This document shows, one piece after another, positions 34,365 through 43,683 of a stretch of 64,000 nt of DNA. A program made the translations under genes and the position numbers. The notes below the pieces were generated by a model. That model had not been told where the DNA came from. It saw nothing but the letters and a program-made list of their open reading frames with translations, and made no database searches. Where the stretch lies: contig NZ_RHLK01000014.1 in the NCBI RefSeq assembly GCF_009757775.1, positions 62,001 to 126,000 of the forward strand, written 5' to 3'. The DNA comes from Paenibacillus lutrae (lineage in GTDB: Bacteria > Bacillota > Bacilli > Paenibacillales > NBRC-103111). Positions within the stretch are counted from its first letter, which is position 1; each line of letters begins with the position of its first letter.

Positions 34365-35195
34365 ATGCCTAAACATTTATCCGATTCTACCATTTTGAAT
34401 AACGACGTCCGCATGCCTTGGTTCGGTCTTGGCGTCTGGAAAGCGACGGAGGGCGGTGAAGTGGAACGCGCTGTCCGTACCGCTATTGAGCTTGGATATA
34501 AAAGTATTGATACGGCTGCCGTGTACGGCAACGAAGCGGGTGTCGGCCAGGCGATCAAGGATAGCGGCGTAGCCCGTGAAGAGCTTTTCGTGACCACCAA
34601 AGTGTGGAACAGCAATCAAGGGTACGACACGACGCTGCAGGCATTTGAAGAGAGCCGCAACAAGCTGGGACTGGATTACATAGATTTGTATTTGATTCAC
34701 TGGCCGGTCAAAGACAAGTACAAAGAGACCTGGAAAGCGCTCGAAAAGCTCTACAGAGACGGAAGTGTCCGCGCCATTGGCGTCAGCAACTTCCAGGTGC
34801 ATCATCTTGAAGACCTGATGCAGGGCAGTGAAATCGTGCCGGCCGTCAATCAGGTTGAGTACCATCCGCGTCTGTCGCAGCGTCCGCTTCATGATTTCTG
34901 CCGGAAGAACCGGATTCAGCTTGAGGCCTGGAGTCCGCTTATGCAGGGCCAGCTGCTGAATAACCCGCTGCTTATCGAGATTGGCGAGAAGCACGGCAAG
35001 AACCCGGCGCAAATTATTTTGCGTTGGGATCTACAGAACGAAGTCGTCACCATTCCGAAGTCCGTGACACCGGAGCGGATCGCGCAGAATGCCGATGTGT
35101 TTGACTTCGAGCTATCCTCGGAAGACATGGAGCGCATTCATGCGCTTAACCTGGACCAGCGTGTAGGCGCGGACCCGGACAACTTTAATTTCTAA
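34365..35195 (+). CDS. Aldo/keto reductase (YtbE/YvgN-like)
   Basis: A 276-residue TIM-barrel oxidoreductase, probably NADPH-dependent, reducing aldehydes such as glyoxals. The catalytic tetrad is visible: Asp in KSIDTAAVYGNE, Tyr in the same motif, Lys in VTTKVWN and His in DLYLIHWPV. The family end motif IPKSVTPERIAQNADVFDF is present. GGAGG lies upstream of two ATGs; the second (34365) gives the N-terminus found in relatives (MPxxLxDxxxLxN) and better spacing than the first (34359). It stands between two terminators. Confidence 0.92.
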   Translation: MPKHLSDSTILNNDVRMPWFGLGVWKATEGGEVERAVRTAIELGYKSIDTAAVYGNEAGVGQAIKDSGVAREELFVTTKVWNSNQGYDTTLQAFEESRNKLGLDYIDLYLIHWPVKDKYKETWKALEKLYRDGSVRAIGVSNFQVHHLEDLMQGSEIVPAVNQVEYHPRLSQRPLHDFCRKNRIQLEAWSPLMQGQLLNNPLLIEIGEKHGKNPAQIILRWDLQNEVVTIPKSVTPERIAQNADVFDFELSSEDMERIHALNLDQRVGADPDNFNF

Positions 35196-35218
35196 GTTGA
35201 ATTGCATTTGCTTCAAAG

Positions 35219-35258
35219 AGCTGCCTGGAGTCTTCGTGACTCAGGCAGCTTTTTTTGG
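35219..35258 (+). terminator. Intrinsic terminator
   Basis: AGCTGCCTG-G-AGTC pairs with GACT-CAGGCAGCT, followed by TTTTTTT. Confidence 0.9.
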
Positions 35259-35330
35259 ATATAAATTCATTTACAAAAAAGGTAAAATATAGGTAGCTGC
35301 AAAAGGATTGGCTTAGAAGGGATTCAAACG

Positions 35331-35867
35331 TTGCTGATAAAGAAACCAAGCGGAAAAGAGGGGTTTTTTATTCACCTAACTAAACATATTTTGTTTGTTC
35401 AAGTGCTTATGATTTGTGCGATCCTGATTCTTATGAGCACAATCGGCTGCGCCAGTCATGTTAATAATCCGCCGCAGCAAGTCCTGCCCGGTTCGAATGC
35501 TCCAGGGTTTAATCCGCTCATTAATGATAATGTGAGAGTTGAAGGCTATAAAGCGACTTCGTATCCCCTTAATGTCCGGGACGCTTGCGGTTCAAACTTG
35601 TCCATTGAACGTGAGCCGGAACGTGTTGTGATCCAAGGTGTCCGTGAAAAGGAATTTCTTATCGAAGCAGGGGCAGAAGAAAAAATGATTGTTTTTGAAG
35701 GGAAAGGGATTGGCGGGTCTATACATGAGACGGAGAGGAGAATCGCAGCGGAAACAAAGCCGGACCTTGTTATCCTGATCGTACACCGAGGCTTTCTCTG
35801 CGTTTTCTCGTGTATTCAGCTACCCGCTCTTTGGCGAGCTTCCCTGTTCGATCAGAGCTGCGACTGA
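35331..35867 (+). pseudogene. Decayed siderophore-binding lipoprotein (TroA/FepB-like)
   Basis: The 178-residue frame begins with a hydrophobic lipoprotein-like signal (ILILMSTIGCASH, lipobox TIGC) and has the opening of an iron-siderophore binding protein: VRDACGSNLSIEREPERVVI, then FLIEAGAEEKM. The region that normally follows is shortened, TKPDLVIL arrives early, and the next 28 residues and the whole C-terminal lobe are unrelated. A working protein would be about 310 residues, so this is read as an internal and 3' truncation. It lies about 3 kb from the siderophore permeases that lack such a partner. The replaced 3' end is of unknown origin. Confidence 0.65.
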
Positions 35868-36000
35868 CATAAATCCTTCTTCTCGTATGAATAGATTCGT
35901 CCCGCCCGGCGTAACTTTCCGTAAGTGCATAGTTCCCCCTTTTTTGACTCATATTACAGGAAGCAATTGGTCCTATCGTCTAAAAAAGGAGTGTGACTCT

Positions 36001-37374
36001 ATGGATACCGTTATGATGGCCAGGGCACTATTCGGTACGTCGATGGCGTTTCATATTATTTTCGCGACGCTCGGTGTCGGGCTGCCGATGATGATCGTAT
36101 TCGCTGAGATTATGTATCATGTCAAAAAAGACCGCGATTACGTACATCTCGCAAGAAGGTGGACGAAAGCTTCCGGCATTCTGCTCGGCGTCGGCATTCC
36201 GTCCGGCACGATCGTCGGCGTCATGCTGTCGCTGCTCTGGCCCGGCTTTATGAAGATCGTCGGGCAAGTGATTGCGCTGCCGTTCCAGATCGAGATGTGG
36301 GCGTTCTTCTTCGAAGCGCTGTTCATGTCGATCTACCTGTATGCGGCTGACCGGCTGCCGCCGGTGATCCGCGTCATCAGCGTGATCTTCGTCGCAATCG
36401 GTGCAAGCGCCTCGGCTGTAATGATCACGGACGCGCATGCGTTCATGAACACGCCGCAGGGCTTTAAGCTTACTCCAAGCGGAGAGATCGTCGATGTGCA
36501 GCCATGGGTGGCGGTGTTCAACCCGAGTCTGTGGTCCACCGCGCTGCATGTCCTCTCGACAGCCTACATGACGGGCGCTTTCGCAGCAGCCTCCGTAGCG
36601 GCTTACAGGCTGCTTAAAGCCCGCAGCGCGCCGAGGGAGGCCGCCTATCACCGCAAGGGTTTGTTCCTTGCGCTGATCTTCGGCGGAATTATGTCCGCGT
36701 TCACAGGTTTGAACGGACATGCCACTGCCCAGATGCTGCATCATCACATTCCCGAGAAGCTGGCCGCAGCCGAAGGTTTATTCGTGACGCAGTCGCATGC
36801 GCCGCTTGCGATCTTCGGGAAAGCGAACCCGGATACGCAGATGATTGAGGGGGGCATCGAACTGCCCGGCTTTCTGAGTCTGCTGGCAGGCAACCGGTTC
36901 GACACGGTTGTGCGAGGCTTGAACGATTTCCCGCGCGAGAACTGGCCGCCGCTGTACATACACACTCTGTTCAACCTTATGGTGTTCATCGGGGTGTTCC
37001 TGCTCGCGTTGGCCTTCCTCGCGCTGCTGTACCGGATATGGCTGAAAAAGTCTTATCCGAGGTGGCTGCTCACGGTGCTTGTAGCCGCAGGTCCACTATC
37101 AATGCTCGGCATCGAACTCGGCTGGATTTTCAGCTGCACCGGCAGACAGCCGTGGACCGTATATCACGTCCAGAAGACAAGTGAGGCGGCGCTCCAAACA
37201 AGCGGCATCGGCACCTTGTTCCTGATGTTTATATCCGTATATGTGTTCCTGCTTGTGGTGACCAGTGTCGTCATGTATGTCTATTTCAAGCGGCATCCGA
37301 TCGGAGATGTGCTGGACAAAAGCGATTCTGCTGCAAGGACTCCGGCCGCTGAAGGGGAGGGAGCAAGCACATGA
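36001..37374 (+). CDS. cydA: Cytochrome bd-type quinol oxidase subunit I
   Basis: A 457-residue membrane protein with nine hydrophobic segments. It carries the haem and quinol residues: His in MAFHIIFATLGVG, the GRQPWTVYHVQKT motif, and His in STALHVLSTAYMTG. The short Q-loop fits the cyanide-insensitive bd (CIO-type) group. With CydB it oxidises menaquinol and reduces oxygen. The ATG at 36001 has AAAGGAG 9 bases upstream; the longer in-frame sequence lacks a site. It overlaps cydB by four bases. Confidence 0.93.
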   Translation: MDTVMMARALFGTSMAFHIIFATLGVGLPMMIVFAEIMYHVKKDRDYVHLARRWTKASGILLGVGIPSGTIVGVMLSLLWPGFMKIVGQVIALPFQIEMWAFFFEALFMSIYLYAADRLPPVIRVISVIFVAIGASASAVMITDAHAFMNTPQGFKLTPSGEIVDVQPWVAVFNPSLWSTALHVLSTAYMTGAFAAASVAAYRLLKARSAPREAAYHRKGLFLALIFGGIMSAFTGLNGHATAQMLHHHIPEKLAAAEGLFVTQSHAPLAIFGKANPDTQMIEGGIELPGFLSLLAGNRFDTVVRGLNDFPRENWPPLYIHTLFNLMVFIGVFLLALAFLALLYRIWLKKSYPRWLLTVLVAAGPLSMLGIELGWIFSCTGRQPWTVYHVQKTSEAALQTSGIGTLFLMFISVYVFLLVVTSVVMYVYFKRHPIGDVLDKSDSAARTPAAEGEGAST

Positions 37375-38402
37375 GCGATGTCACACTGGCGGTGGCCGTG
37401 CTGTGGGTCTTCCTGTTCACCTACTCGATTCTCGGCTCCATTGATTTCGGTGCAGGCTTCTGGTCTATGCTCTACGGAGGCAAGCATAACTCCAAAGCGG
37501 GGGCGCTGGCGAACCGCTACCTGTCACCGACTTGGGAAGTCACGAACGTTTTCCTCGTTCTGTTCGTCGTGGCGCTTGTCGGTTTCTTCCCGCACGCGAC
37601 CCACATACTCGGCGGTGCGCTTCTCGTGCCCGTCTCGCTCGTCCTCCTGCTGCTGCTTATCCGCAGCACCTTCATGGTCTACGCATACTCGGTCGCCAAG
37701 TACGGAAGGCTGCTGAACGTAGTCTCGGGAATTACCGGGCTGCTGATCCCCGGCCTGCTCGTCAGCGTCCTGCCGATTACGCTAGGCGGCTTCGTAACTC
37801 TGACCGATGGTGTGCCGGAGCTTCATATGCTGGAGCTGTTTACCAGCACGACCGAGTATGCGCATCTGGGGTTCGGTTTGTCCACCGAGCTGTTCATGTC
37901 GGCGTTGTTCCTTGCCGACTATTCCCGTGAAGCGGGGGATGAGGAGACTTACCTGAATTACCGCCGGCTGGCCATGATCTGGGGGCCGGTCAATCTGGTT
38001 ATGGCGCTCCTTACCGTCAGCACCTTGTCTACACATGCGCCGTGGATCGTCGAAGGCTTCAAGCGCAACGGGCTCTGGTTCGGTTTCTCGGTCCTGGCTT
38101 TCATAGCGGCCTATATTCTGCTGCTGATCAAACGGGAAGACGGCCGCAGAGGCTATCCCCGCGCCTCAGTCATCGCCGTTGTTATCCAGTACGGGCTTGC
38201 GAGTTATGCTTATTTCTCGGCACACATGCCTTATATGGTGTATCCGCATTTAACTTTTGATGAGGGGATAACGAATCCGGCCATGTTCCGTTCTCTTTTT
38301 ATCGGGTATATCGTGAGTTCTGCGATTCTGGTTCCGGTGTTCTATATGTTCTGGAGGCTCTTCCTCAAAGACAAGCGGTACCTGCAGCCGGAAAAAAATT
38401 AG
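37371..38402 (+). CDS. cydB: Cytochrome bd-type quinol oxidase subunit II
   Basis: A 343-residue membrane protein with eight hydrophobic segments. Family features include FTYSILGSIDFGAGFWSML near the start and the LSPTWEVTNVFLVLF segment. It starts inside the stop of cydA (ATGA overlap), which implies coupled translation in a 1:1 complex. The usual assembly exporter genes cydCD do not follow; the ABC genes downstream are a separate drug-exporter unit with their own promoter. No Rex site was recognised upstream of cydA. Confidence 0.92.
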   Translation: MSDVTLAVAVLWVFLFTYSILGSIDFGAGFWSMLYGGKHNSKAGALANRYLSPTWEVTNVFLVLFVVALVGFFPHATHILGGALLVPVSLVLLLLLIRSTFMVYAYSVAKYGRLLNVVSGITGLLIPGLLVSVLPITLGGFVTLTDGVPELHMLELFTSTTEYAHLGFGLSTELFMSALFLADYSREAGDEETYLNYRRLAMIWGPVNLVMALLTVSTLSTHAPWIVEGFKRNGLWFGFSVLAFIAAYILLLIKREDGRRGYPRASVIAVVIQYGLASYAYFSAHMPYMVYPHLTFDEGITNPAMFRSLFIGYIVSSAILVPVFYMFWRLFLKDKRYLQPEKN

Positions 38403-38558
38403 AGCGGAGAAGCGGGCGTTCATTCCAGGTTTTTGAAAATGTTCCATAGTTTTAACCTGCGCCGTGGAGCCGTTTTCTGGCTGCTTAGCAGGGCTAAACC
38501 GCCCATTTGGCGAGCCTCAGGTGAGTTGAATTATAATGATTTTCTCCGGTTTGTTCGG

Positions 38559-38588
38559 TTGACAGTCCTTTCCAAGCGGTGTTACAAT
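38559..38588 (+). promoter_or_regulatory. Promoter of the bmr leader and exporter unit
   Basis: A perfect -35 TTGACA (38559-38564) and -10 TACAAT (38583-38588) are 18 bases apart, about 58 bases before the leader peptide start. Confidence 0.85.
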
Positions 38589-38646
38589 CACACCAAGCTA
38601 ACGCGAGAGCGTAGGAAAATGACCGGAGATGAAAGGGGGAATATCC

Positions 38647-38748
38647 ATGTTTAGAATGTTGCCTGTTTACGGACCTATGCATTTGTTCGCAGATCACAAG
38701 GGCACGGCTAAATATACGGTATCCCCTTTAAACCACAATTCCGTGTAA
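38647..38748 (+). CDS. BmrB-like leader peptide
   Basis: A 33-codon ORF (MFRMLPVYGPMHLF, then ADHKGTAKYTVSP) starts 6 bases after AAAGGGGG, a very strong ribosome site, and ends well before bmrC. It follows the promoter at 38559-38588 and precedes a terminator. In B. subtilis the bmrCD genes follow the leader gene bmrB, and antibiotic-stalled translation of that leader prevents termination. The same order here suggests the same attenuation. The peptide itself need have no other role. Confidence 0.75.
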   Translation: MFRMLPVYGPMHLFADHKGTAKYTVSPLNHNSV

Positions 38749-38867
38749 TCGGCAGACGGCCGCTTACTTGCCGGAATGTATGCTTTAAGCTGGTTTAAAT
38801 CAGTGCAGAATTCTCTTGTGCTGTAAGGACGTACCGTTTTGTTTCTGAAAACGGTGCGTCCTTTTTT
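38716..38867 (+). terminator. Leader attenuator: terminator 38825-38867 with a competing antiterminator arm
   Basis: AAGGACGTACCGTTTT pairs with AAAACGGTGCGTCCTT (one wobble), followed by TTTTTT, between the leader ORF and bmrC. The 5' arm AAGGACGTACCGT (38825-38837) can alternatively pair with ACGGTATCCCCTT at 38716-38728 inside the 3' part of the leader ORF: six plus four base pairs around a 3x3 loop. A ribosome stalled early would leave that strand free and prevent the terminator; a ribosome reaching the stop would cover it. Confidence 0.75.
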
Positions 38868-39009
38868 CATGATCGGATGCAGGGACTCATTTTTCCATAC
38901 CAAAGAAGTAGAGATGCAGGGCTGACCAAAGTCAGGTCAAAAAGCCCTGAGTCCAACAGCTTGCCTGAGCTTATGAACGAAGCTTTTAAAAAGAAAGAAG
39001 GTGACCCGG

Positions 39010-40764
39010 TTGTTTAGTATTTTAGGTAAACTCGGCTGGTTCTTCAAAGAGAATTGGATTCGGTACACGGTAGCCGTTACGCTGCTCATTGTGGCGGGCA
39101 TTGCTGAAATTATTCCTCCCAAAATTCTCGGCTATGCCGTCGATGAAATTCAGATGGGCTCTATTACGGCGGAACGTCTGGTAAGTATGATCGTGTGGAC
39201 TCTCGTTATTACCGTGGGTATTTATCTGATTACTTATGTCTGGATGTATCAGTTGTTCGGCGGTTCCTTCCTTGTGGAACGCATTCTGCGTTCGCGCTTT
39301 ATGCGGCATCTTCTCAAGATGACCCCTACTTTTTTTGAAAAATACCGTACCGGTGACCTGATGGCCCGCGCGACCAATGACCTCCGGTCCGTTGCCGGAA
39401 CAGCCGGATTCGGAATTCTGACGCTGGTCGATTCCAGCGCTTTTATGCTCACGATCTTGTTCACCATGGGCCTTACGATTTCCTGGAAGCTGACATTTGC
39501 CGCTCTGCTTCCGCTGCCTTTTATCGCACTGGCCATGAAGTTCTACGGGAAGACCATTCATGAGCGGTATACGATCGCCCAAGATGCCTTCGGACAGATG
39601 AACGATCAGGTGCTGGAAGCAACGGCAGGTGTGCGAGTGCTTCGCGCTTATGTTCAGGAAGCCAATGAGCAGGAGCGCTTCCGGGAGCTGACCGATGATG
39701 TGTACCGCAAAAATATTTCGGTTGCGAGAATCGATGCGCTGTTCGATCCCACCATCAAGCTGCTGGTCGGCGCAAGTTATCTGATCGGTCTGGGTTACGG
39801 GGCTTATCTGGTGTTCCAGACCGAGCTGACGCTGGGACAGCTGCTTTCTTTCAACATCTACCTCGGGATGCTGATTTGGCCGATGTTCGCTATCGGCGAG
39901 CTGATCAACATCATGCAGCGGGGAAATGCCTCCCTCGACCGGGTAAACGAGGCACTCGGCTACCGGCCCGATGTGCAGGACGATCCGCAGCATACTCGTG
40001 CGGATGCAGGGCCCGGCACCATCGCCTTCGAGAATGCCAGCTTCCGCTATCCTGCGTCTGAGGTCAGCAACCTCGAAGGCATCAGCCTGACACTCCGCCG
40101 GGGCGAGACCCTTGGCGTCGTAGGCCGCACAGGCAGCGGCAAATCGACGCTGCTGAAGCAGCTGCTGCGGCAGTATCCGGTCGGCAGCGGGACGATTACG
40201 ATCGGCGGCGTGCCGATTCAGCAGATTCCGCTTGACCGGGTGCAGTCCTGGATCGGTTACGTGCCGCAGGAACAGATCCTGTTCTCCAGAACCGTACGGG
40301 AGAACATCCGCTTCGGCAAGCCGGGCGCGAGTGATGAAGAGGTGCTTGGAGCCATCGAGCGGGCTGCATTCGCGCAGGACATTCACACCCTCGCAGACGG
40401 CCTCGATACGCTGGTCGGCGAGAAGGGTGTGGCGCTGTCCGGCGGCCAGAAGCAGCGGGTATCGCTGGCGCGGGCACTGATCGCCGACCCGGAAATTCTG
40501 CTGCTCGATGATGCGATGTCCGCGGTCGATGCCCGGACGGAAGCGAGGATCATCGAGAACATCCGGCGTGAGCGCGCCGGCAAAACCACGCTCATCTCGA
40601 CACACCGGTTGTCCGCAGTCGAGCACGCGGACCGGATCCTCGTACTCGACGAGGGCCGGATTGTCGAGTCGGGGACGCACGAAGAGCTGCTGGCGCACGG
40701 CGGCTGGTACAAAGAACAGTACGAGCGCCAGCAGGTTGAATCTAATTTGACGGAAGCGGGGTGA
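39010..40764 (+). CDS. bmrC: Heterodimeric ABC multidrug exporter subunit BmrC (YheI)
   Basis: A 584-residue half-transporter: six transmembrane helices (about 1-300), then an ATPase domain with Walker A GRTGSGKSTLLK, signature LSGGQKQRVSLARAL, Walker B ILLLDDAMSAVD and switch ISTHRLS. The Asp after Walker B (DD instead of DE) marks the degenerate catalytic site usual in this partner. The N-terminus (MFSILGKLGWFFKENWIRYT) matches B. subtilis BmrC. The start is set at TTG 39010, with AAGGTGA 5 bases upstream, giving the same N-terminus and length (584 against 585). bmrD follows after 6 bases. Confidence 0.93.
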   Translation: MFSILGKLGWFFKENWIRYTVAVTLLIVAGIAEIIPPKILGYAVDEIQMGSITAERLVSMIVWTLVITVGIYLITYVWMYQLFGGSFLVERILRSRFMRHLLKMTPTFFEKYRTGDLMARATNDLRSVAGTAGFGILTLVDSSAFMLTILFTMGLTISWKLTFAALLPLPFIALAMKFYGKTIHERYTIAQDAFGQMNDQVLEATAGVRVLRAYVQEANEQERFRELTDDVYRKNISVARIDALFDPTIKLLVGASYLIGLGYGAYLVFQTELTLGQLLSFNIYLGMLIWPMFAIGELINIMQRGNASLDRVNEALGYRPDVQDDPQHTRADAGPGTIAFENASFRYPASEVSNLEGISLTLRRGETLGVVGRTGSGKSTLLKQLLRQYPVGSGTITIGGVPIQQIPLDRVQSWIGYVPQEQILFSRTVRENIRFGKPGASDEEVLGAIERAAFAQDIHTLADGLDTLVGEKGVALSGGQKQRVSLARALIADPEILLLDDAMSAVDARTEARIIENIRRERAGKTTLISTHRLSAVEHADRILVLDEGRIVESGTHEELLAHGGWYKEQYERQQVESNLTEAG

Positions 40765-40770
40765 TGGACC

Positions 40771-42864
40771 TTGCAGAATAGTACAGGAAAAAGACTGGTG
40801 CAGTATGCACTTCATCATAAAAAACTTTTTATTATCGCACTTATTATGCTTACGGTCGCCGTGGCGGCCGAATTAACCGGTCCGTTTATTGCGAAGCGGA
40901 TGATTGATACACACATTCTCGGGATTGAGAAGCCCTGGTACAAAGCACAGCCAGGAAGTGAAGATACAGTCTCATACGGAGGTCAGGTATACAAACGGGG
41001 CGATCGATTCAGTGAAGGGGAGACGCGCGGTAACGAAGCGAGACTCCTCCAAGTAGGCACGAAATTTGTTTTCGTGGAAGGCCCTGTCCGTTTTGACGGG
41101 GAGCGTTCCCTCCGGGACGGGCAGCTGACAATCAAGAGGGGCGGAGATACCGCCTCGTATGAAGCCGCAGTCTTAAGCCCGTCGGAGCTGTACGCGTTCT
41201 ACCAGCCGGAATTGATCAAATTGGTCGAACTGGCCCTCCTTTATTTTGCGCTACTCGTGGTTTCTTCGATTTTTACGTTCGGACAGCGGTACGCTCTGCA
41301 AGTATCCGCTAACCGGGTTATCCAGAAGCTGAGGCTGGACGTCTATGCACAGATTCAGCGCCTGCCGATCCCTTACTTCGATAATCTTCCCGCGGGTAAA
41401 GTGGTCTCCCGGGTTACGAATGATACCGAGGCGGTGCGGGATCTGTTCGTGACGGTATTGGCGAATTTTTTTACGGGAATCGTCTATATGGCGGGAATCT
41501 TCGTAGCTTTGTTCCTGCTCGATCCAAAGCTGGGCGCCATCTGTCTGCTCATTGTCCCGATCCTGGTCGTCTGGATCATTGTGTACAGGAAATATGCGTC
41601 CCGTTATAACAAAATCATCCGTTCCCGCTTAAGCGACATTAACGGAATGATTAATGAATCGATTCAGGGCATGACCATCATTCGTGCTTTCCGCCGGCAG
41701 CGGGAAACATCCGAGGAGTTTGAGACTCTGAACGAAGATTATCTGAAATATCAGCAGAAGCTGCAAAGCTTGAACTCTTTTACTTCCCATAATCTGGTAG
41801 GGGTTCTGCGGAACCTGACTTTTGCCGTCCTGCTCTGGTACTTTGGCGGTCAGGTGACGGGAGTTGGCGCCGTAATATCCTTCGGGGTGCTGTACGCGTT
41901 CATCGATTACTTGAACCGGCTGTTCCAGCCGATCGTAGGGATCGTCAATCAGCTGGCCACCCTGGATCAATCCGTAATATCGGCCGGCCGTGTATTCGAG
42001 CTGATGGATGAACCGGGTGAAGATATCGAGACGGGCCAGATGCCCCGGTACAAGGGAAATGTTGCTTTCGAACATGTCTCCTTTGCTTACAAAGAAGATT
42101 ATGTGCTCAAGAATATTTCTTTCGAGGCCAAACAAGGCCAGACGGTGGCGCTGGTGGGCCATACGGGTTCCGGCAAAAGCTCGATTATGAACCTGCTGTT
42201 CCGGTTCTATGACCCGCAGAAAGGAACGATCCGTGTCGACGGCCAGGATGTCACGAAGCTGCCCAAACAGCTGCTGCGCCAGCATATGGGGATTGTGCTG
42301 CAAGATCCGTTCCTGTTCACCGGGACGATCGCGAGCAACGTCAGCCTCGGTGACGATACGATCTCCCGCGAGCAGGTCGATGCGGCTCTGCGGGACGTCG
42401 GCGGGCAGCGGATCTTCGCGAATCTGCCGAAGGGCTTCGATGAGCCTGTGCTGGAGAAGGGCAGCACGCTGTCTGCCGGACAGCGCCAGCTGATCTCGTT
42501 CGCACGGGCTCTGGCCTTTGACCCGGCCATCCTCATCTTGGATGAGGCGACTGCCAACATCGACACCGAGACGGAAGCGATCATCCAATCGGCGCTCGAT
42601 GTGGTGAAGAAAGGGCGCACGACGTTTATTATCGCGCACCGGCTGTCTACGATCCGCAGCGCAGACTTGATTCTCTTGCTGCACCGGGGCGAGATTGTCG
42701 AGCGCGGTTCGCATGAGGAGCTGCTGGAGCTAGGCGGACGATACGCCCAGATGTACCGGCTTCAGCAGGGAGGCGGTTCATCCGCTCCTGTTTCCGGACC
42801 GGCGCAGGCTGATCGCTCAACGCTGCGAAGCGGTTCCGTTACGACAGGAAGCGCAGTGACTTAG
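40771..42864 (+). CDS. bmrD: Heterodimeric ABC multidrug exporter subunit BmrD (YheH)
   Basis: A 697-residue half-transporter. A family-specific extracellular insertion (about 45-150: ILGIEKPWYKAQPG, then VRFDGERSLRDGQLTI) lies between the first two helices. The ATPase has Walker A GHTGSGKSS, signature LSAGQRQLISFARAL (Ala in place of the second Gly of LSGGQ), Walker B ILILDEATANID and IIAHRLS. The catalytic Glu is present, so this half should carry the active site. Start TTG 40771 follows GGGGTGAT. The C-terminus is longer than in B. subtilis BmrD (673) by a Ser/Gly/Ala-rich tail. The pair exports drugs in B. subtilis. Confidence 0.93.
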   Translation: MQNSTGKRLVQYALHHKKLFIIALIMLTVAVAAELTGPFIAKRMIDTHILGIEKPWYKAQPGSEDTVSYGGQVYKRGDRFSEGETRGNEARLLQVGTKFVFVEGPVRFDGERSLRDGQLTIKRGGDTASYEAAVLSPSELYAFYQPELIKLVELALLYFALLVVSSIFTFGQRYALQVSANRVIQKLRLDVYAQIQRLPIPYFDNLPAGKVVSRVTNDTEAVRDLFVTVLANFFTGIVYMAGIFVALFLLDPKLGAICLLIVPILVVWIIVYRKYASRYNKIIRSRLSDINGMINESIQGMTIIRAFRRQRETSEEFETLNEDYLKYQQKLQSLNSFTSHNLVGVLRNLTFAVLLWYFGGQVTGVGAVISFGVLYAFIDYLNRLFQPIVGIVNQLATLDQSVISAGRVFELMDEPGEDIETGQMPRYKGNVAFEHVSFAYKEDYVLKNISFEAKQGQTVALVGHTGSGKSSIMNLLFRFYDPQKGTIRVDGQDVTKLPKQLLRQHMGIVLQDPFLFTGTIASNVSLGDDTISREQVDAALRDVGGQRIFANLPKGFDEPVLEKGSTLSAGQRQLISFARALAFDPAILILDEATANIDTETEAIIQSALDVVKKGRTTFIIAHRLSTIRSADLILLLHRGEIVERGSHEELLELGGRYAQMYRLQQGGGSSAPVSGPAQADRSTLRSGSVTTGSAVT

Positions 42865-43141
42865 CACCAGAGCAGGCAGATTTTTTTTCCGAAAAAAGGA
42901 TTATATAGAGGAAACAGGCGGCTGCATGTGAAACGGGATCCATCATCACGCGTATGATAAGATAACCAGCCGAAACCTTGGAGAGCGCTTGCCGGACGAC
43001 ACACGGCTGTTTCACCAGCCTGTCATCCGTGTATGTAAGGTTTGTTCCTTTACAGGTGTGACTCCAGGCGGTTTTGGCAAAAATAGAGGAAGAGATCGCG
43101 GGTACTTGCGCTTCTCTTATCCAGCGAAAGGTGAGGGTGAC

Positions 43142-43450
43142 ATGAGTTCGGATACAAAACGAATTTTGGGCACTGTGCAGCTGATTGTTGAAATTGGTGT
43201 CGTGATCGGCTTTATCGTCGGCTTAATCCCATTCGGGTTCTTGTGGTCAGGCAACTGGGTAGTTCCGCTCGTATTCGTCAGTGCTGTTATTGGTCTGATT
43301 ACAAGTAACGGCACGCTGCTGGCGGCACTGGCCAACATCGTGATGGCTCTGCTTAGCTACATCCCGGTACTTGGCTACGTTACACGTATTGTCGGAATCT
43401 TGATTTCGTTCTTTATCATGACCCGTGCCCGGAGGACATCGCGCTACTAA
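43142..43450 (+). CDS. Small membrane protein of unknown function
   Basis: A 102-residue protein with three hydrophobic segments (about 13-32, 37-56, 65-92) and a basic, positively charged C-terminus (RARRTSRY). AAAGGTGAGGG precedes the ATG. A terminator follows. No family was recognised. The 277 bases before it (42865-43141) hold a TTTTTTTT/AAAAAA stretch near 42890 that could end the bmr transcript weakly, but no clear hairpin. Confidence 0.6.
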   Translation: MSSDTKRILGTVQLIVEIGVVIGFIVGLIPFGFLWSGNWVVPLVFVSAVIGLITSNGTLLAALANIVMALLSYIPVLGYVTRIVGILISFFIMTRARRTSRY

Positions 43451-43485
43451 GCTGACGGTGCCGGCTGGCTGCTTTACGATCCTTA

Positions 43486-43527
43486 TAGAAGACCCGCGAA
43501 TCTTGATGATTTGCGGGTCTTCTTCTG
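43486..43527 (+). terminator. Intrinsic terminator
   Basis: AGAAGACCCGCGAATC pairs with GATTTGCGGGTCTTCT (one mismatch), followed by TCTTC. Confidence 0.75.
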
Positions 43528-43683
43528 TGTTGCTGTGGGTACCCGACGGGTACTGGACGTTTGGCAAGGTATTTAGCGGGCGCGGGCTGAATACCCGCGT
43601 TTATGGCCATCGGGCCTGTCAGTTAACCTAACGGAGGCTTCTCAAGCCAGGAAGATAGAGAGGAAAGATTATAGATTCCTTTA

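Noticed and set aside
38694-38903. A 69-codon minus-strand frame across the bmr leader
   Set aside because: It overlaps the terminator and leader ORF, has no ribosome site, and the plus-strand signals explain the region fully.
39022-40818. A 598-codon open frame on the strand opposite bmrC
   Set aside because: It mirrors a GC-rich ABC gene, has no ribosome site or recognisable domain, and bmrC is clearly the real gene.
39010-42864. The ABC exporter pair after cydAB as cydCD
   Set aside because: The N-terminus of the first, the extracellular insertion of the second, the separate promoter and the leader attenuator all match BmrC/BmrD rather than CydCD.
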